Made by a program: the position numbers and the translations under genes. This document shows positions 63,901-64,000 of a stretch of DNA of 64,000 bases, one piece after another (position 1 is the first letter of the stretch; each line of letters opens with the position of its first letter). Source of the stretch: Peronospora farinosa (lineage: Eukaryota > Oomycota > Peronosporomycetes > Peronosporales > Peronosporaceae); NCBI GenBank assembly GCA_947646735.1, contig CANTFK010000800.1, positions 496,001 to 560,000 of the forward strand, in the 5' to 3' direction. The notes below the pieces were generated by a model. That model was not told the DNA's origin and made no database searches. It saw only the letters and a program-made list of their open reading frames with translations.

Positions 63901-64000
63901 CCAGGGATGCCGAGATGGCCCACTCACTGGCATAAACGATGATGACCGGTTCTCGGTCTGGATCAAAATGGCGGAGGATTGGGGCGGTGGCGATCTTATC
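60944..64000 (-). pseudogene. Pol of copy Y: RT/RNase H, second RNase H, integrase, chromodomain
   Basis: Minus-strand pol entering from the right edge. Gypsy RNase H (VYASEWAISASLVQEYEG) and the second RNase HI-like domain (VSFNGSARVKRGGG, EATVNEAEYEGLLL) are interrupted by a solo LTR at 62938-63279. They then continue after a TAG as MRGEIECKAQG and REWNQSADRLAN. Integrase has HHYHTSLEGGHQG with VGTCVDC (zinc), FQVIAMDHIPSLPKSF, RHDREPSFMSDFFRAF and NGTADRMV, where Asp replaces the usual Glu. After a stop near 61260 the chromodomain reads EYEVEKILDRRMGRKTRYGR, then YLVQWKGYPDPSWVDEVDLN, ending MQSHEE at 60944. Frameshift near 62200. Dead copy, but the best-preserved chromodomain here. Confidence 0.85.
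62938..63279 (-). mobile_element. Solo LTR inserted in the RNase H region of Y
   Basis: TGTAACGGGGC to CCATTACA (342 bp on the plus strand), flanked by perfect 5-bp duplications CCAGA (62933-62937 and 63280-63284). Copy X, without the insertion, reads caccagacgtctacg at the same place. The left end is the reverse complement of the LTR remnant at 48923-48960, so the LTR lies on the minus strand. Inside are two short hairpins (cccgcctttcggga and cccgctattcgggc). Confidence 0.93.

Overview
The window is nuclear DNA of an oomycete, most likely a Peronosporales plant pathogen (Phytophthora or downy-mildew type). The evidence is compact genes packed on both strands, short introns (mostly 60-110 bp) with GTRNGT donors, CTAAC/CTGAC-like branch sites and YAG acceptors, an oomycete-style temptin-domain secreted protein and a small secreted Cys-rich protein, and a dense block of Ty3/Gypsy retroelements of oomycete type. 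I saw no tRNA, rRNA or CRISPR array. Exon structures below were derived by hand from splice signals and reading-frame continuity.

Gene-rich half (1-32,900). In order: the 5' part of an eIF4G-like translation factor (-), AAR2 U5 snRNP assembly factor (-), a temptin-domain secreted protein (-), a three-exon small mitochondrial membrane protein (+), malonyl-CoA:ACP transacylase (-), THO complex subunit 2 (-), a multi-pass membrane protein of unknown function (-), protein phosphatase methylesterase 1 (+), an SLC35A-type nucleotide-sugar transporter (-), VPS29 (+), a nuclear-looking protein with an AF4/AFF C-terminal homology domain (-), a 2.2 kb stretch with no supported gene, a second SLC35A-type transporter (+), a DysF-domain coiled-coil protein (+), a CASTOR-like ACT protein (-), a METTL2/6/8-type tRNA methyltransferase (+), an inosine-uridine nucleoside hydrolase (-), an ADCK/UbiB kinase (-) and a 147-residue secreted Cys-rich protein (-). 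These are mostly unrelated housekeeping genes. mRNA processing and export (AAR2, THO2), translation (eIF4G, METTL), trafficking (VPS29, transporters) and mitochondrial function (MCAT, ADCK, the small membrane protein) are all represented.

Repeat half (33,645-64,000). This is a nested graveyard of LTR retrotransposons. A degenerate Gypsy element (+, 33,645-41,850) carries two solo-LTR-like insertions that can be excised in silico to restore its reading frame. A second Gypsy lineage is present as several broken copies: gag only (W, -), integrase-chromodomain only (Z, +), gag-protease-RT-RNase H-second RNase H (X, -) and RT-RNase H-second RNase H-integrase-chromodomain (Y, -). Y is followed by a long coiled-coil ORF on the opposite strand. 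Two LTR families (A and B, beginning TGTGG and ending CCACA) carry copy-specific minisatellites. A third LTR type is seen as a solo LTR with a perfect 5-bp target duplication inside Y.

The most interesting candidates are: a possible -1 ribosomal frameshift signal (slippery heptamer, 7-nt spacer, stem-loop) at the gag-pol junction of copy X; the antisense coiled-coil ORF beside the dual-RNase-H chromodomain element; the oomycete AF4-like scaffold; and a complete CASTOR-like arginine-sensor homologue.
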